DNA of 64,000 nt, taken from contig CAVSPC010000032.1 of the NCBI GenBank assembly GCA_963729795.1, positions 1 to 64,000 of the forward strand. The letters are read 5' to 3'. Positions 51,459-60,024 of the stretch are shown in pieces. Position 1 is the stretch's first letter. The number at the start of each line of letters is the position of its first letter. Below the pieces are notes generated by a model. It was not told the DNA's origin and did not search any database. It saw only the letters and a list, made by a program, of their open reading frames with translations. Position numbers and translations under genes: made by a program. The DNA comes from CAWBBA01 sp963729795. GTDB taxonomy: Bacteria; Desulfobacterota; Desulfomonilia; Desulfomonilales; Desulfomonilaceae.

Positions 51459-52670
51459 ATGAGTCAAAGCTGGGTACCTATTTCCACAATACTAAAGACT
51501 GCCCCTAAGATCCTCGAAAGCCCCAGGTACGCGAAGAATATTGCCATGGTTCAGGTGGACAAATTCCTTCGCTATCTGTCTCCTCGTTCGGAACAAGGCA
51601 CGGGCAATAAAATCCGACAGTGCAGCATTCGCATCACCGACGTCTGTAACCTTCGATGCCACACCTGCGGCCAGTGGGGCGACAAAGGCTTTCTGCGCTC
51701 CTGCTCCCTGAAGGAACTCAAGAACCAGGAAGTCACCCCCCAACGCTACCTGGATTTGCTTCGCGACCTCAAAGAAAACGGGCACACGCCGTCTGTTTAC
51801 CTTTGGGGCGGCGAACCGATGCTCTACAAGGGATCAGTGGATATCATAGAAGAAGCCGCCCGCTTGGGAATGCCGCCCTTTATCGCTACCAACGGAACGG
51901 GCCTTGTGGAACACGCGGAACGCCTCGTCTCGGCACCGATGTTTGTGATTCAGATCTCTGTTGACGGCCCGGATGCGCAAACCCATAATGCCAGCCGTCC
52001 GGGAGCGAGCGCGAGCGTGGACAACTTCGCGACCATTACCAGGGCCATCGACACGATAACCGAAATCAGGAAGGACAAGAAACAGCGCCTCCCTTTGATT
52101 GCCGCGCTTACCACGATAAACAACGTCAACTACAATCGCCTAGTGGATATTTACGAGGTTTTTCGGGACAAAGTGGACTTCGCCGTCTTTTATCTCGCAT
52201 GGTGGATCGATGAGGCTTCCGCGCAAAAGCACGCGCAAGATTTCGAAGAACGATTCGGGTTCCGGCCGGAAAAGCATTTCGGCTGGATCGGCAATTGGAG
52301 GCCGCCGGACTACGGGGTGCTGTCCGATCAGTTAAAGCGCATTAGTGACCGCGCCGGAAGTCTCTCAGGGCCGGCTGTGATCATCATGCCGCCTCTCACC
52401 GATGCCCGCGACCTGGAAACTTATTATACAGACCACGATTGCCGCTTCGGCTTCGACCGCTGCGTTTCAATATTTTCGGCCGTGGAGATCAATTCCAACG
52501 GAGATATGTCCCCTTGCCGGGATTACCACGATTTTGTTGTCGGAAACATCAAGGAGAAGACAATCACCGACCTTTGGAACTCAGAGCCGTACCGCAAGTT
52601 CCGCAAAAGCATATCCGAAAAAGGTCTGATGCCCGTTTGCACCCGCTGCTGCGGTCTTATGGGGTATTGA
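51459..52670 (+). CDS. Radical SAM/SPASM-domain protein
   Basis: A 403-residue enzyme. The SAM cluster motif is C63-NLR-C67-HT-C70 (ITDVCNLRCHTCGQWG), followed by VYLWGGEPML and QISVDGPDAQTHNASRPG. The C-terminal Cys residues (HDCRFGFDRC, GDMSPCRDYHDF, VCTRCCGLMGY) form a SPASM-type auxiliary cluster region. Members modify peptides or other enzymes. No precursor peptide is obvious next to it. An internal N-terminal segment of about 55 residues before the radical SAM core is unusual and may be a carrier-binding part. Confidence 0.85.
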   Translation: MSQSWVPISTILKTAPKILESPRYAKNIAMVQVDKFLRYLSPRSEQGTGNKIRQCSIRITDVCNLRCHTCGQWGDKGFLRSCSLKELKNQEVTPQRYLDLLRDLKENGHTPSVYLWGGEPMLYKGSVDIIEEAARLGMPPFIATNGTGLVEHAERLVSAPMFVIQISVDGPDAQTHNASRPGASASVDNFATITRAIDTITEIRKDKKQRLPLIAALTTINNVNYNRLVDIYEVFRDKVDFAVFYLAWWIDEASAQKHAQDFEERFGFRPEKHFGWIGNWRPPDYGVLSDQLKRISDRAGSLSGPAVIIMPPLTDARDLETYYTDHDCRFGFDRCVSIFSAVEINSNGDMSPCRDYHDFVVGNIKEKTITDLWNSEPYRKFRKSISEKGLMPVCTRCCGLMGY

Positions 52671-53178
52671 GGGCCGAGATTTTTTTGAAATGTCTGATGA
52701 AAAACCGCGCGGCAAGCCCGTTGAGGAAGCCCGTGGCTATTGCTGCCACCAGCATCATGGGAAGTAGCAGAAAAATTCCTCGATTTCTCACCAATATAAA
52801 GTAGGCTACCACAAGCTGAGCTGAATTGTGCGCAACCGCTCCTATGAGGCTGATTCCGATCTCTGAGAAGAAGCGCGATCCCAATCTGTAAGCCAGGCCC
52901 ATCGTTAGAATCGCGGAAACGCCGCCCGCGAAGGACAGGAGAAATGCCGGTGAGCCGAAGAGACCTGTGGCCAACGACCCGAGAAAGATCCGCCCCAGCG
53001 TTATGAATAGCGCATCCTTGAACCCGAAGAGGTAAAGCGTAGCAAGCCCTATTATATTGGCAAAGCCAAACCTGAACCAGACGACCGTTACGGGAAGAAA
53101 AGACTCCGCAGTGTGTATGACGGTAGCAAGAGCAAGAAGCATCGCTAATCTGGATAATTTCGTTACACGATCCGTCAT
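52657..53178 (-). CDS. Gx transporter family membrane protein
   Basis: A 173-residue integral membrane protein with five hydrophobic segments (LAMLLALATVIHTAESFLPV, ANIIGLATLYLFGFKDALFI, FLLSFAGGVSAILTMGLAYR and others). This is the Gx transporter family, also annotated as heptaprenyl diphosphate synthase component I. It is followed upstream by a NusG-II protein, a pairing seen widely in anaerobes and thought to supply a cofactor for flavin transfer or electron transport. The substrate is unknown. It overlaps the NusG-II stop by 4 bases and its end overlaps the convergent radical SAM gene by 14 bases. Confidence 0.78.
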   Translation of the reverse strand: MTDRVTKLSRLAMLLALATVIHTAESFLPVTVVWFRFGFANIIGLATLYLFGFKDALFITLGRIFLGSLATGLFGSPAFLLSFAGGVSAILTMGLAYRLGSRFFSEIGISLIGAVAHNSAQLVVAYFILVRNRGIFLLLPMMLVAAIATGFLNGLAARFFIRHFKKISALNTP

Positions 53179-53558
53179 CGGCTGACTGCGTCCAAGGCGC
53201 CGGGCCGTCCATTTCCGACTTTGACAACAATCTTATTGGGCAAACAAACCAGGATTCCCCCTTTGCTCCCGATCTCTCCCATTGCCATGCAAGTCTTGTG
53301 AGGGCACGGCGAAGACTGAATGCGAACGCGGCCTTTCCTTATTACCACCACGGTGATTCCGAGCGGCCCCGGGGCTTCAATCCGTCGATCCTGATTGAGC
53401 GGATATTTGCCCAGGAGCTTGTTATCTGAAAGTACTTCTATTTCGGTTGCTTGGGTTGCCAGCCAACGGGGAATGAGGAAAAAAGACAGAACTGCTATGA
53501 GCAGCAGAGGACCGATAAGGGCCCAGTCCGCGGGCCTGATGTACCTTTTCATATCCAT
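53175..53558 (-). CDS. NusG domain II protein, membrane-anchored
   Basis: A 127-residue protein with an N-terminal membrane helix (ALIGPLLLIAVLSFFLIPRW) and an external domain with SSPCPHKTCMAMGEIGSKGG and ILVCLPNKIVVKV. The C-P-H-K-x-C pair and downstream Cys are conserved in the NusG-II family, unrelated in function to transcription factor NusG. Together with the Gx protein it forms a standard two-gene unit in anaerobes. Role is not established. The start is at 53558, with AAGG upstream. Confidence 0.75.
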   Translation of the reverse strand: MDMKRYIRPADWALIGPLLLIAVLSFFLIPRWLATQATEIEVLSDNKLLGKYPLNQDRRIEAPGPLGITVVVIRKGRVRIQSSPCPHKTCMAMGEIGSKGGILVCLPNKIVVKVGNGRPGALDAVSR

Positions 53559-53633
53559 AAGGACTGAATTCTAGAGAGTTGTATCGTTTTCTGCAAGGTA
53601 GGCGCAGCAATGCTCCCTCCCGGCGATTGGTTT

Positions 53634-55751
53634 TCATCCGCACGGATACACTCTGCACAGGGTGCCGTTCAATGACTCGGAGCCGGTATCGGGATCGTAC
53701 TCCTCGTCGCCGTATAGCAGGTTCATGCTGCTTTCTTTCCACCCGTACTCAGGGGGCGTCTTTTCGGGAAACCACCACCCGAACTGAGCAGCAACCACAT
53801 CTCGGGCAATTCCATCGAAGAGTTTCACTCGCATTTTTACCCGAGCGATCCTTGTTTCTATCCAGACCCAATCGCCTTCGCCAATGCTCAACTTTTCTGC
53901 GGTGTCGGGATGAATTTCCACGAGCGGATCGGGATTCGCTCTCCGGAGAGAATCTATCTGCCTGCCCTCACTGAGAAAAAACTCTCTTACTTTTCCGGAA
54001 TTGGTCAATATCAGGGGATATTCCTCGGCAATGTTTGCAGCAGAGACCGGTGTGGCGGGCGGCTCTCTATAGACGGGCAACGGGGCAACGCCCAGCGATT
54101 TCAGTCGCTCCGAGTATATCTCGAATTTGCCGGACGGCGTGCGAAACCCTTCGGTTTTGTATTTGTCATATCGCATCTCGCCCTTTATTATCCCTTTCTC
54201 GCAAAACTCGTCAAAGCTCATGCCTGTTTCTTCAAGGATCCATTCGTTATAGTCCCGCAAATCTTCCCACGGAAAGGCTTTCTCTAAGCCCAGTCTTTTT
54301 GCGAGCTGAATGATAACTTCGCGATCGTCCCGGCTTTCGCCGATTTGCGCGAGTTTTTTCCTGGCAAGCACACACCAGATCTTGTGAAGGTTAACCACGT
54401 CCTCCTGTTCCAGCCATGTCGCAGCAGGCAACACCAGATCGGCAAGCTGGGCCGTGGGTGTGAGGAAAAAATCCGAGACAACAACGAATTCAATCATCTT
54501 CAGGGCCTTCTCAATTTCCAAAGAATGCGTCATCGTGAGAAGAGGATTTGAGCCCACAATCCAGAAAGCTCTGACCCGATAAGGCTCCCCTGTGACTACA
54601 GAGCGCCAGAACGACGGCGGGTGCACCATAGGATTCATCGGGTATTTCCCCGCATCAATGGCACGAGCTGCCTTGTCAGCAGGCAAGAAATGCTCACCAA
54701 TCACTTCATGATTCATAAAGGGTGATTTCTGACGAACCTTGTCCGGCGGGACCCACAGGACATCACTCCCCGGTCGGTCTATGTTGCCGGTCAGGGCACG
54801 GAGTATGAGCAGGGAGCGGGCTGTCTGAAAGCTGCACGGACCGGCATCCAGGGCCATGCCCCATTGAATACACGCGGGTTTAGTGGTGGCGTAAGTGCGT
54901 GCCGCGGATCGAATGTCGTTTGCAGGAAGCCTTGTAATGCTCTCGGCCCATTCAGGCGTGAACCGGCGAACATGCTCCACCAGAGAATCGAAGCCTATCG
55001 TGTAATTTTCCACAAAATCCCGGTCAAATAGGTCCTCGGCAACAATCGTGTTTATCATGGCAAGCGCAAGGGCTCCATCTGTTCCCGGCCGCACCTGGAG
55101 CCAATGGTCGGCATTTTCAGCCGGGCCGATCCGCCTCGGGTCCACCACGACAACTTTCCGGGCGGCCTTGATTGCCTTTTGCACCATTCCGCCACATAAG
55201 CCATCGGAAGCTCCGGCATAGGTCACGTTGCATCCCCACACCACCACGCAGGCCGGCAGTTCGCCACCAAAACCGTAGACGTCGCACACGGGAAGCTGTC
55301 CCAGAGTAAAAATCGACGCAATTACACGCGGGAAATAGCAAATATGCGTACCTCCGGTGAAATTGGGAGTTCCGAAGGCATTGGCGAACCGTGCCGTGAA
55401 CCCGGTATAAGGCCGCCCTGTGCCCTGCATCATTGCGAAATATTCAGAGCCGTTCTCCTTTTTGATAGCGGTCAGTCGATCGGCCATCTCGTCGAGTGCA
55501 TCGTCCCACGAAACGCGCATCCATTTGTTTTCACCGCGCTTTCCCGCTCTACGCAGCGGATGAGTAAGGCGATCGGGGTGATAGAGCAACTGAGACGATG
55601 CAGCGCCTTTCGGGCACAGATAACCTCGGCTGGTGGAACTGTCGGGATCTCCGGTGATTTTTACGACGCTGTCCCCTTCCATGTGGACGAGTACCTGGCA
55701 CACGCCGTGGCACATCCGACAGGCGGACCGTTCGACTCTTTTGTTCACCAT
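53634..55751 (-). CDS. Molybdopterin oxidoreductase (DMSO reductase family)
   Basis: A 705-residue enzyme. The N-terminal [4Fe-4S] ligands are C11, C14, C18 and C46 (CRMCHGVC ... YLCPKG). HICYFPRVI near residue 138 is a possible place for the Mo/W-ligand Cys. VVWGCNVTYAGASDG, VDPRRIGPAENADHWL and the C-terminal molydopterin-binding domain (EIHPDTAEKLSIGEGDWVWI) are seen. No twin-Arg signal, so it is cytoplasmic. No membrane or FeS subunit is next to it. The reaction is unknown; related soluble members include polysulfide and formate types and benzylic enzymes. The start is placed at 55751 with GGAG upstream; an upstream start would add 10 residues. Confidence 0.82.
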   Translation of the reverse strand: MVNKRVERSACRMCHGVCQVLVHMEGDSVVKITGDPDSSTSRGYLCPKGAASSQLLYHPDRLTHPLRRAGKRGENKWMRVSWDDALDEMADRLTAIKKENGSEYFAMMQGTGRPYTGFTARFANAFGTPNFTGGTHICYFPRVIASIFTLGQLPVCDVYGFGGELPACVVVWGCNVTYAGASDGLCGGMVQKAIKAARKVVVVDPRRIGPAENADHWLQVRPGTDGALALAMINTIVAEDLFDRDFVENYTIGFDSLVEHVRRFTPEWAESITRLPANDIRSAARTYATTKPACIQWGMALDAGPCSFQTARSLLILRALTGNIDRPGSDVLWVPPDKVRQKSPFMNHEVIGEHFLPADKAARAIDAGKYPMNPMVHPPSFWRSVVTGEPYRVRAFWIVGSNPLLTMTHSLEIEKALKMIEFVVVSDFFLTPTAQLADLVLPAATWLEQEDVVNLHKIWCVLARKKLAQIGESRDDREVIIQLAKRLGLEKAFPWEDLRDYNEWILEETGMSFDEFCEKGIIKGEMRYDKYKTEGFRTPSGKFEIYSERLKSLGVAPLPVYREPPATPVSAANIAEEYPLILTNSGKVREFFLSEGRQIDSLRRANPDPLVEIHPDTAEKLSIGEGDWVWIETRIARVKMRVKLFDGIARDVVAAQFGWWFPEKTPPEYGWKESSMNLLYGDEEYDPDTGSESLNGTLCRVYPCG

Positions 55752-56203
55752 TTTGTCGCTCCGATCGAGTGATGCCCACACCTTTTGAAGACAAACCGGG
55801 CACTTTGCGCAGGAAGCCAGCCCAGCACTTTCCGGAAATCCGCTCGCATTCCGGACGATTTTAGGATAGCCGCGCTAGTGCACTTGTCAAGAAACGATTT
55901 CAACGTCCGGGCCAGGTTCACCGCAAAGAACTCTGAAGTCACAGCGAGGATTGATGGCTTCTTCATCGTGCCATAACCCCAACTTGTTCAAAGCCAACCT
56001 GGCAGGCCTATACAGTTGCAGTTCCTAATGTGCCATGCCTCAATTCAGAGAAACGAAACGAATACAGAATCGTCTGCGTACTCTGAGACATCGCTGGCAA
56101 ACGATTACTAGAATTCTTTATTTTGCTTGCATCATACCGAGATTCATTATAAATATCGGCTGGCGGCAATATTTTACTGACTACGCGCTGAAAGGCGGTT
56201 AAA
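55752..56203. other. Intergenic region upstream of nrdR
   Basis: About 450 bases with no gene supported. A possible promoter for nrdR has TTGCAT (56127-56132) and TATAAA (56148-56153), but the spacing of 15 is short. GAAAGGCGG is the nrdR ribosome site. Confidence 0.35.
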
Positions 56204-56728
56204 ATGAGATGCCCTGCCTGCGGAGCTATCGATGACAGAGTGATCGACTCCCGCCTCGGTAAGGACAATTCGGTGATTCGTCGGCGACGCGAGTGCCTCA
56301 ACTGTAAGAAAAGGTTTACGACTTACGAGAGGATAGAAGAGATCCTGCCGTATGTCATCAAGAAAGACGGCCGCCGCGAGGCGTTCGATCGAAGAAAGAT
56401 CGTCGAAGGAATGCGCCGTGCCTGCGAAAAGAGACCGGTGAGCATAGACAAAATTGAGGCGGTTGCCGACTCCATCGAGCAGGAGTTAATGGAACGGCCG
56501 GAAAAAGAGATCAGCGTTGCGTATATAGGCGAGCGGGTGATGGAGGAACTCAAGCGGATGGATGACGTCGCGTATGTACGTTTTGCGTCGGTATATCGGT
56601 CTTTCCGGGATATTGAAGAATTTATGAAAGAAATAAAGGAATTGTATGAACTCAAAGAAGCCCGGGAGCAGCGGCCAACTGAAAGCGGCCCCCCGGATAA
56701 TGGCGCAACAGTCCACGATTCCCCGTGA
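56204..56728 (+). CDS. nrdR: NrdR, repressor of ribonucleotide reductase genes
   Basis: A 174-residue zinc-ribbon and ATP-cone regulator. MRCPACGAIDDRVIDSRLGK and RRECLNCKKRFTTYERIEEI give the zinc ribbon (Cys3, Cys6, Cys31, Cys34). The ATP cone (VIKKDGRREAFDRRKIVEGM) runs to residue 140. The C-terminal tail EAREQRPTESGPPDNGATV is longer than in many NrdR. It binds NrdR boxes upstream of nrd genes when dATP is high. It overlaps ribD by 29 bases, the common nrdR-ribD order. Confidence 0.93.
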   Translation: MRCPACGAIDDRVIDSRLGKDNSVIRRRRECLNCKKRFTTYERIEEILPYVIKKDGRREAFDRRKIVEGMRRACEKRPVSIDKIEAVADSIEQELMERPEKEISVAYIGERVMEELKRMDDVAYVRFASVYRSFRDIEEFMKEIKELYELKEAREQRPTESGPPDNGATVHDSP

Positions 56729-57854
56729 AGCTGAACGTTTTATGGCTATGGCCCTTCGGCTTGCACGCCGCGGAGTCGGACGAACTGCCCCTAATCCCGT
56801 TGTTGGGGCAGTGCTCGTTAAAGACGGTAAGGTGGTTGGAAAAGGTTACCATCGTGCTGCCGGAGAGCCGCATGCCGAAGTGGAGGCCATTCGTTCCGCG
56901 GGTTCCGAGGCACGCGGGGCAGAACTGTATGTTACACTGGAGCCTTGCAATCATTACGGTCGCACACCCCCGTGTACAGTCGCGATCCGCGAAGCCGGAA
57001 TCGCTCGGGTCTGGTACGGCGTGGACGATTTGAACCCGGGAGTCCGGGGTGGAGGTGCCAAGACCCTCAGAGAGGCGGGTATAGAGGTGATAGGCCATGT
57101 GATTGAGAACCGCTGCCGCCAGATCAACGAAGTGTACCTCACCAACGTCACCCTTCACCGTCCGTTTGTCTTCCTGAAGTTGGCCATGAGTCTTGACGGG
57201 CGAATCGCCACAAAAACCGGCCACGCGCGGTGGATTACGTGTGAAGCTTCTCGAAATAAGGTCCACAGACTGAGAGATCGTGTATCGGCCATAATGGTGG
57301 GCGTGGGGACGGTTCTTGCTGACAATCCCATGTTGACGACCCGTCTGCCGAAAAGTCGGGGACGCGATCCCGTTCGTATTGTCGCGGACTCGAATTTGAG
57401 AACCCCGGCGAGCGCTGCGATCTTCAATCCCGATTCGGCTGCCGGGGTCATAATAGCGACGCGAAAAGAGCCACCCCCGGACAACAGAGCCAACCTGGAG
57501 CAGCAGGGAGCCAAAATCCTAAGGACTAAGGGATCCAAGTGCGTGGATTTGACTGATTTGCTCAGTCGTTTGTATGATGCAGGCATTACTTCAATCCTCA
57601 TCGAGGGCGGAGCGACTTTGGCCTGGGGAGCACTCGATGCGGGAGTAGTGGATCGGTGCTTATTCTTCTATGCTCCCATTATAATCGGCGGAACAAACGC
57701 TCCAACAGGCGTCGGTGGCAACGGGATCAGCAGATTGGAACAGGCTCCGCGGCTCGTCACGGTAAAGGCGTTCCGCGTCGGCTCCGATATTCTGCTTGAC
57801 GGGCGAGTGGTTTACTCGGGCACAAAGGATTGCCGCAAGTATCCCGAGACTTAA
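56700..57854 (+). CDS. ribD: Bifunctional RibD: deaminase and reductase of riboflavin synthesis
   Basis: A 384-residue enzyme. The zinc deaminase motif HAE is at 58-60 (GEPHAEVEAIRS) with PCNHYGRTPPC (C83, C92). The reductase part begins PFVFLKLAMSLDGRIATKTG and includes ISTAILIEGGATLAWG-type elements (SILIEGGATLAWGALD). It deaminates and reduces the GTP cyclohydrolase II product. The start at 56700 lies inside nrdR; an ATG at 56742 is possible. No other rib genes follow. Confidence 0.9.
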   Translation: MAQQSTIPREAERFMAMALRLARRGVGRTAPNPVVGAVLVKDGKVVGKGYHRAAGEPHAEVEAIRSAGSEARGAELYVTLEPCNHYGRTPPCTVAIREAGIARVWYGVDDLNPGVRGGGAKTLREAGIEVIGHVIENRCRQINEVYLTNVTLHRPFVFLKLAMSLDGRIATKTGHARWITCEASRNKVHRLRDRVSAIMVGVGTVLADNPMLTTRLPKSRGRDPVRIVADSNLRTPASAAIFNPDSAAGVIIATRKEPPPDNRANLEQQGAKILRTKGSKCVDLTDLLSRLYDAGITSILIEGGATLAWGALDAGVVDRCLFFYAPIIIGGTNAPTGVGGNGISRLEQAPRLVTVKAFRVGSDILLDGRVVYSGTKDCRKYPET

Positions 57855-57936
57855 GCTAGTCTTCAACTGACGGCCCGTGTCACTTGCCAGCGGGCCTTGG
57901 CCATTTCCGGCCAATTTACTGCACGAGGCAGCGGCC

Positions 57937-58545
57937 ATGATTCTCCAAATTAACCCTCTTCATCCTCAACCCAGGCATATTGCTCGGGTGGCAGAAGTTC
58001 TCCGTACCGACGGCGTGATAGTTTATCCCACCGACACTGTATACGGCCTTGGTTGCGATATTCAGAGCAAGAAAGCCCTGGATAGGGTCCGCCGGATCAA
58101 GAAGATCGACCCCAAGAGGCATCTTTCGTTTGTTTTTGCAGACCTGAAGACGATTTCTCAGTACGCACAGGTGAGCGACAATGCGTACAAGATATTACGC
58201 CGTTACTTGCCCGGCCCATACACCTTTGTCCTTAAGGCCACGCGGCTGGTCCCGAGGATAGTGCTGACGAAACGCAACGAAGTTGGGATTCGTATTCCTG
58301 ACAACCGCATCTGCCAGGGGCTGGTGACCGAACTCGGAAACCCGATCCTCAGCTCATCGGTACGCATGCCGGACGATCAACTCCTGGATGATCCCAGGGT
58401 GATTGACAGCATGTACAAAGGTCAGGTGGACCTTGTAATTGACGGAGGCATATTCTTACCGGAACCTTCGTCGATTATCAGCCTCCTCGAAGAAGAACCC
58501 AAGGTGCTCCGCACGGGCAAGGGGGACGTCACTGCATTTGTATAG
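57937..58545 (+). CDS. Sua5/YciO/YrdC-family protein (threonylcarbamoyl-AMP synthase-like)
   Basis: A 202-residue protein with the YrdC fold: VIVYPTDTVYGLGCDIQSKK, RIKKIDPKRHLSFVFADLKT, YLPGPYTFVLKATRLVP and PILSSSVRMPDDQLLDDPRV. The K-x-R-S/T-N-like nucleotide motifs are present as KRNEVGIRIPDN. It makes threonylcarbamoyl-AMP for t6A37 of tRNA or is the YciO paralogue. The start at 57937 has GAGGCAG upstream. Its last 123 bases occur again at 61776-61898. Confidence 0.85.
   Translation: MILQINPLHPQPRHIARVAEVLRTDGVIVYPTDTVYGLGCDIQSKKALDRVRRIKKIDPKRHLSFVFADLKTISQYAQVSDNAYKILRRYLPGPYTFVLKATRLVPRIVLTKRNEVGIRIPDNRICQGLVTELGNPILSSSVRMPDDQLLDDPRVIDSMYKGQVDLVIDGGIFLPEPSSIISLLEEEPKVLRTGKGDVTAFV
58423..58545 (+). 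repeat. 123-bp direct repeat, copy 1 (3' end of YrdC gene)
   Basis: Original copy, the final 41 codons of the YrdC-family gene including its stop. Copy 2 at 61776-61898 is the same length with about 13 base differences counted by eye. Confidence 0.85.
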
Positions 58546-58783
58546 AGGGCTCGCCAGCGATCATCAAGGCCGTGGCACCCATGACGTCCTCTGCATGGAC
58601 ATCGGTGCCTCGCTCCAAGAAAACTGTGACTCGACCCAGATCGTCCGACACAACGGCATGTATTAAGTCCCGATTTTGGTCTGTGTCCCCGGCAGCAGCG
58701 GGAGAACCCATCAGACCAATAATCCATCCCATGGCGAGAATTGCACCGGTGATCTTTGCAGTACAAGTTTTCACCGCCCACAT
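58529..58783 (-). pseudogene. Ankyrin-repeat exported protein, cut short
   Basis: An 84-residue frame with a signal peptide (AVKTCTAKITGAILAMGWII ... SPAAAG), then the start of an ankyrin repeat: DLIHAVVSDDLGRVTVFLER and GTDVHAEDVMGATALMIA. Right after this the frame ends in GEPSIQMQ, read from antisense of the YrdC gene end. A normal member would have several repeats. The break coincides with the repeat junction at 58545, so the insertion or rearrangement that placed the two-component genes here likely cut it. Confidence 0.7.
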
Positions 58784-59295
58784 TTTGACCGATCCTTTCG
58801 CTTACAGTCTTCCGTTTTGCACCTGATGATTGACTGGAGGCTTCTTGATTCAAGCCACAGCCACTTTTTGTTGAAATCATGATGCCGGCTGAGTCTCTCC
58901 AAATTTGCCTTTTCGTGAGGCAAATCCGTTGGCGCCCTCTTTCCGAAATACGACATCCTAGTTGAGGCGAGACGTGATCTGCATTGTGATGAACAGCGTA
59001 GCAATACACAGGATTGATATTGCCAGGCCCTCAGCGACCGAGGCAGCACCGACCGGGGCTGAGGCGGCTTCCCCCCGCCTGTGAGATTAAGATGACATCC
59101 GTCCGTGCAACGACGATGACGGCGATGTGAAAAGATCGCTGAGATTTTGTGCAATTTTGGTGCGAAAAGACGGGAAGGCCGTTCAGGGGAACGTAGGCCA
59201 CTAAATTTATTGGCTCTGAACAGCCGAACAGAGTAATATGAACAAAAAGCACGACATTTCGGCGAAACAATCAACGGGCCCTGACAGAACAATCC
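58784..59295. other. 512-bp region upstream of the two-component system
   Basis: No gene supported. Contains a purine- and pyrimidine-rich patch with GGGGCTGAGGCGGCTTCCCC (59057-59076, imperfect inverted repeat). It should include the promoter of the two-component operon. Confidence 0.35.
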
Positions 59296-60024
59296 ATGAG
59301 CGAACCGCCTCTGATCCTCATAGCGGACGATGATCCCCACATCAGGGAGGTGGTGCGATTTGCCTTGGAAAAAGCGGGCTATGTCACTGTGCAGACTTCC
59401 GACGGCAGGGAAACGGTACAAAAGTTTCGGTCCGTGCATCCTGCTCTGGTGATTCTGGACATACTCATGCCTGAGATGGATGGCACAGAAGTGTGCCGCC
59501 AAATTCGCCTCCAATCGGCGACACCTATCATTTTTCTCTCATCTCGCGACGAGGAGGTCGATCGCATTGTCGGTTTGGAGTTGGGCGGTGATGACTATGT
59601 CACCAAACCGTTCAGTCCAAGGGAGCTCGTGGCCAGAGTGAAGGCGGTTCTGAGAAGGGTTCAAAACCTTGAAGCCGTGACAGGCGCTGCCGGGAACATG
59701 CCCGGTGCGAAAAGTATACTGCGCCACGGCCTCTTGGAACTGGACCTAGACCGCTTTGAGGCCCACTGGAACGGAAAATCGGTGGTTCTCACTATCACGG
59801 AATTCGGAATAATCCGGACGCTCTTGACTTATCCGGGAAAGGTGTTCACGCGGGATGAACTAATTTCCGCGGCGTATTCTTATGACAACATCGTGACCGA
59901 CCGGACCGTTGATAGCCACGTTCGCCGCGTCCGTCGGAAGTTTGCCCAAGTCGGAGCAGACCCTATAGAAACTGTCCACGGTCTCGGGTATCGACTGAGT
60001 CCCTGTGGGAAGGCATCCGGATGA
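59296..60024 (+). CDS. OmpR/PhoB-family response regulator
   Basis: A 242-residue regulator. The receiver has the acidic pair DDD at 11-13, phosphoacceptor D55 (LVILDILMPEMDG) and K104 (YVTKPFSPREL). A winged-helix output domain follows (FGIIRTLLTYPGKVFTRDEL, VDSHVRRVRRKFAQVGADPI, ETVHGLGYRL). It overlaps the kinase gene by 4 bases (ATGA). Its target genes are unknown. Confidence 0.9.
   Translation: MSEPPLILIADDDPHIREVVRFALEKAGYVTVQTSDGRETVQKFRSVHPALVILDILMPEMDGTEVCRQIRLQSATPIIFLSSRDEEVDRIVGLELGGDDYVTKPFSPRELVARVKAVLRRVQNLEAVTGAAGNMPGAKSILRHGLLELDLDRFEAHWNGKSVVLTITEFGIIRTLLTYPGKVFTRDELISAAYSYDNIVTDRTVDSHVRRVRRKFAQVGADPIETVHGLGYRLSPCGKASG

Noticed and set aside
52523..53230. 235-codon minus-strand frame overlapping the Gx transporter gene
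   Set aside because: It reads a different frame of a well-supported membrane protein gene and the end of the radical SAM gene; no domain found.
58771..59514. Open frame of 247 codons on the minus strand
   Set aside because: It runs antisense through the response regulator gene and the upstream non-coding region, with no start signal or domain.
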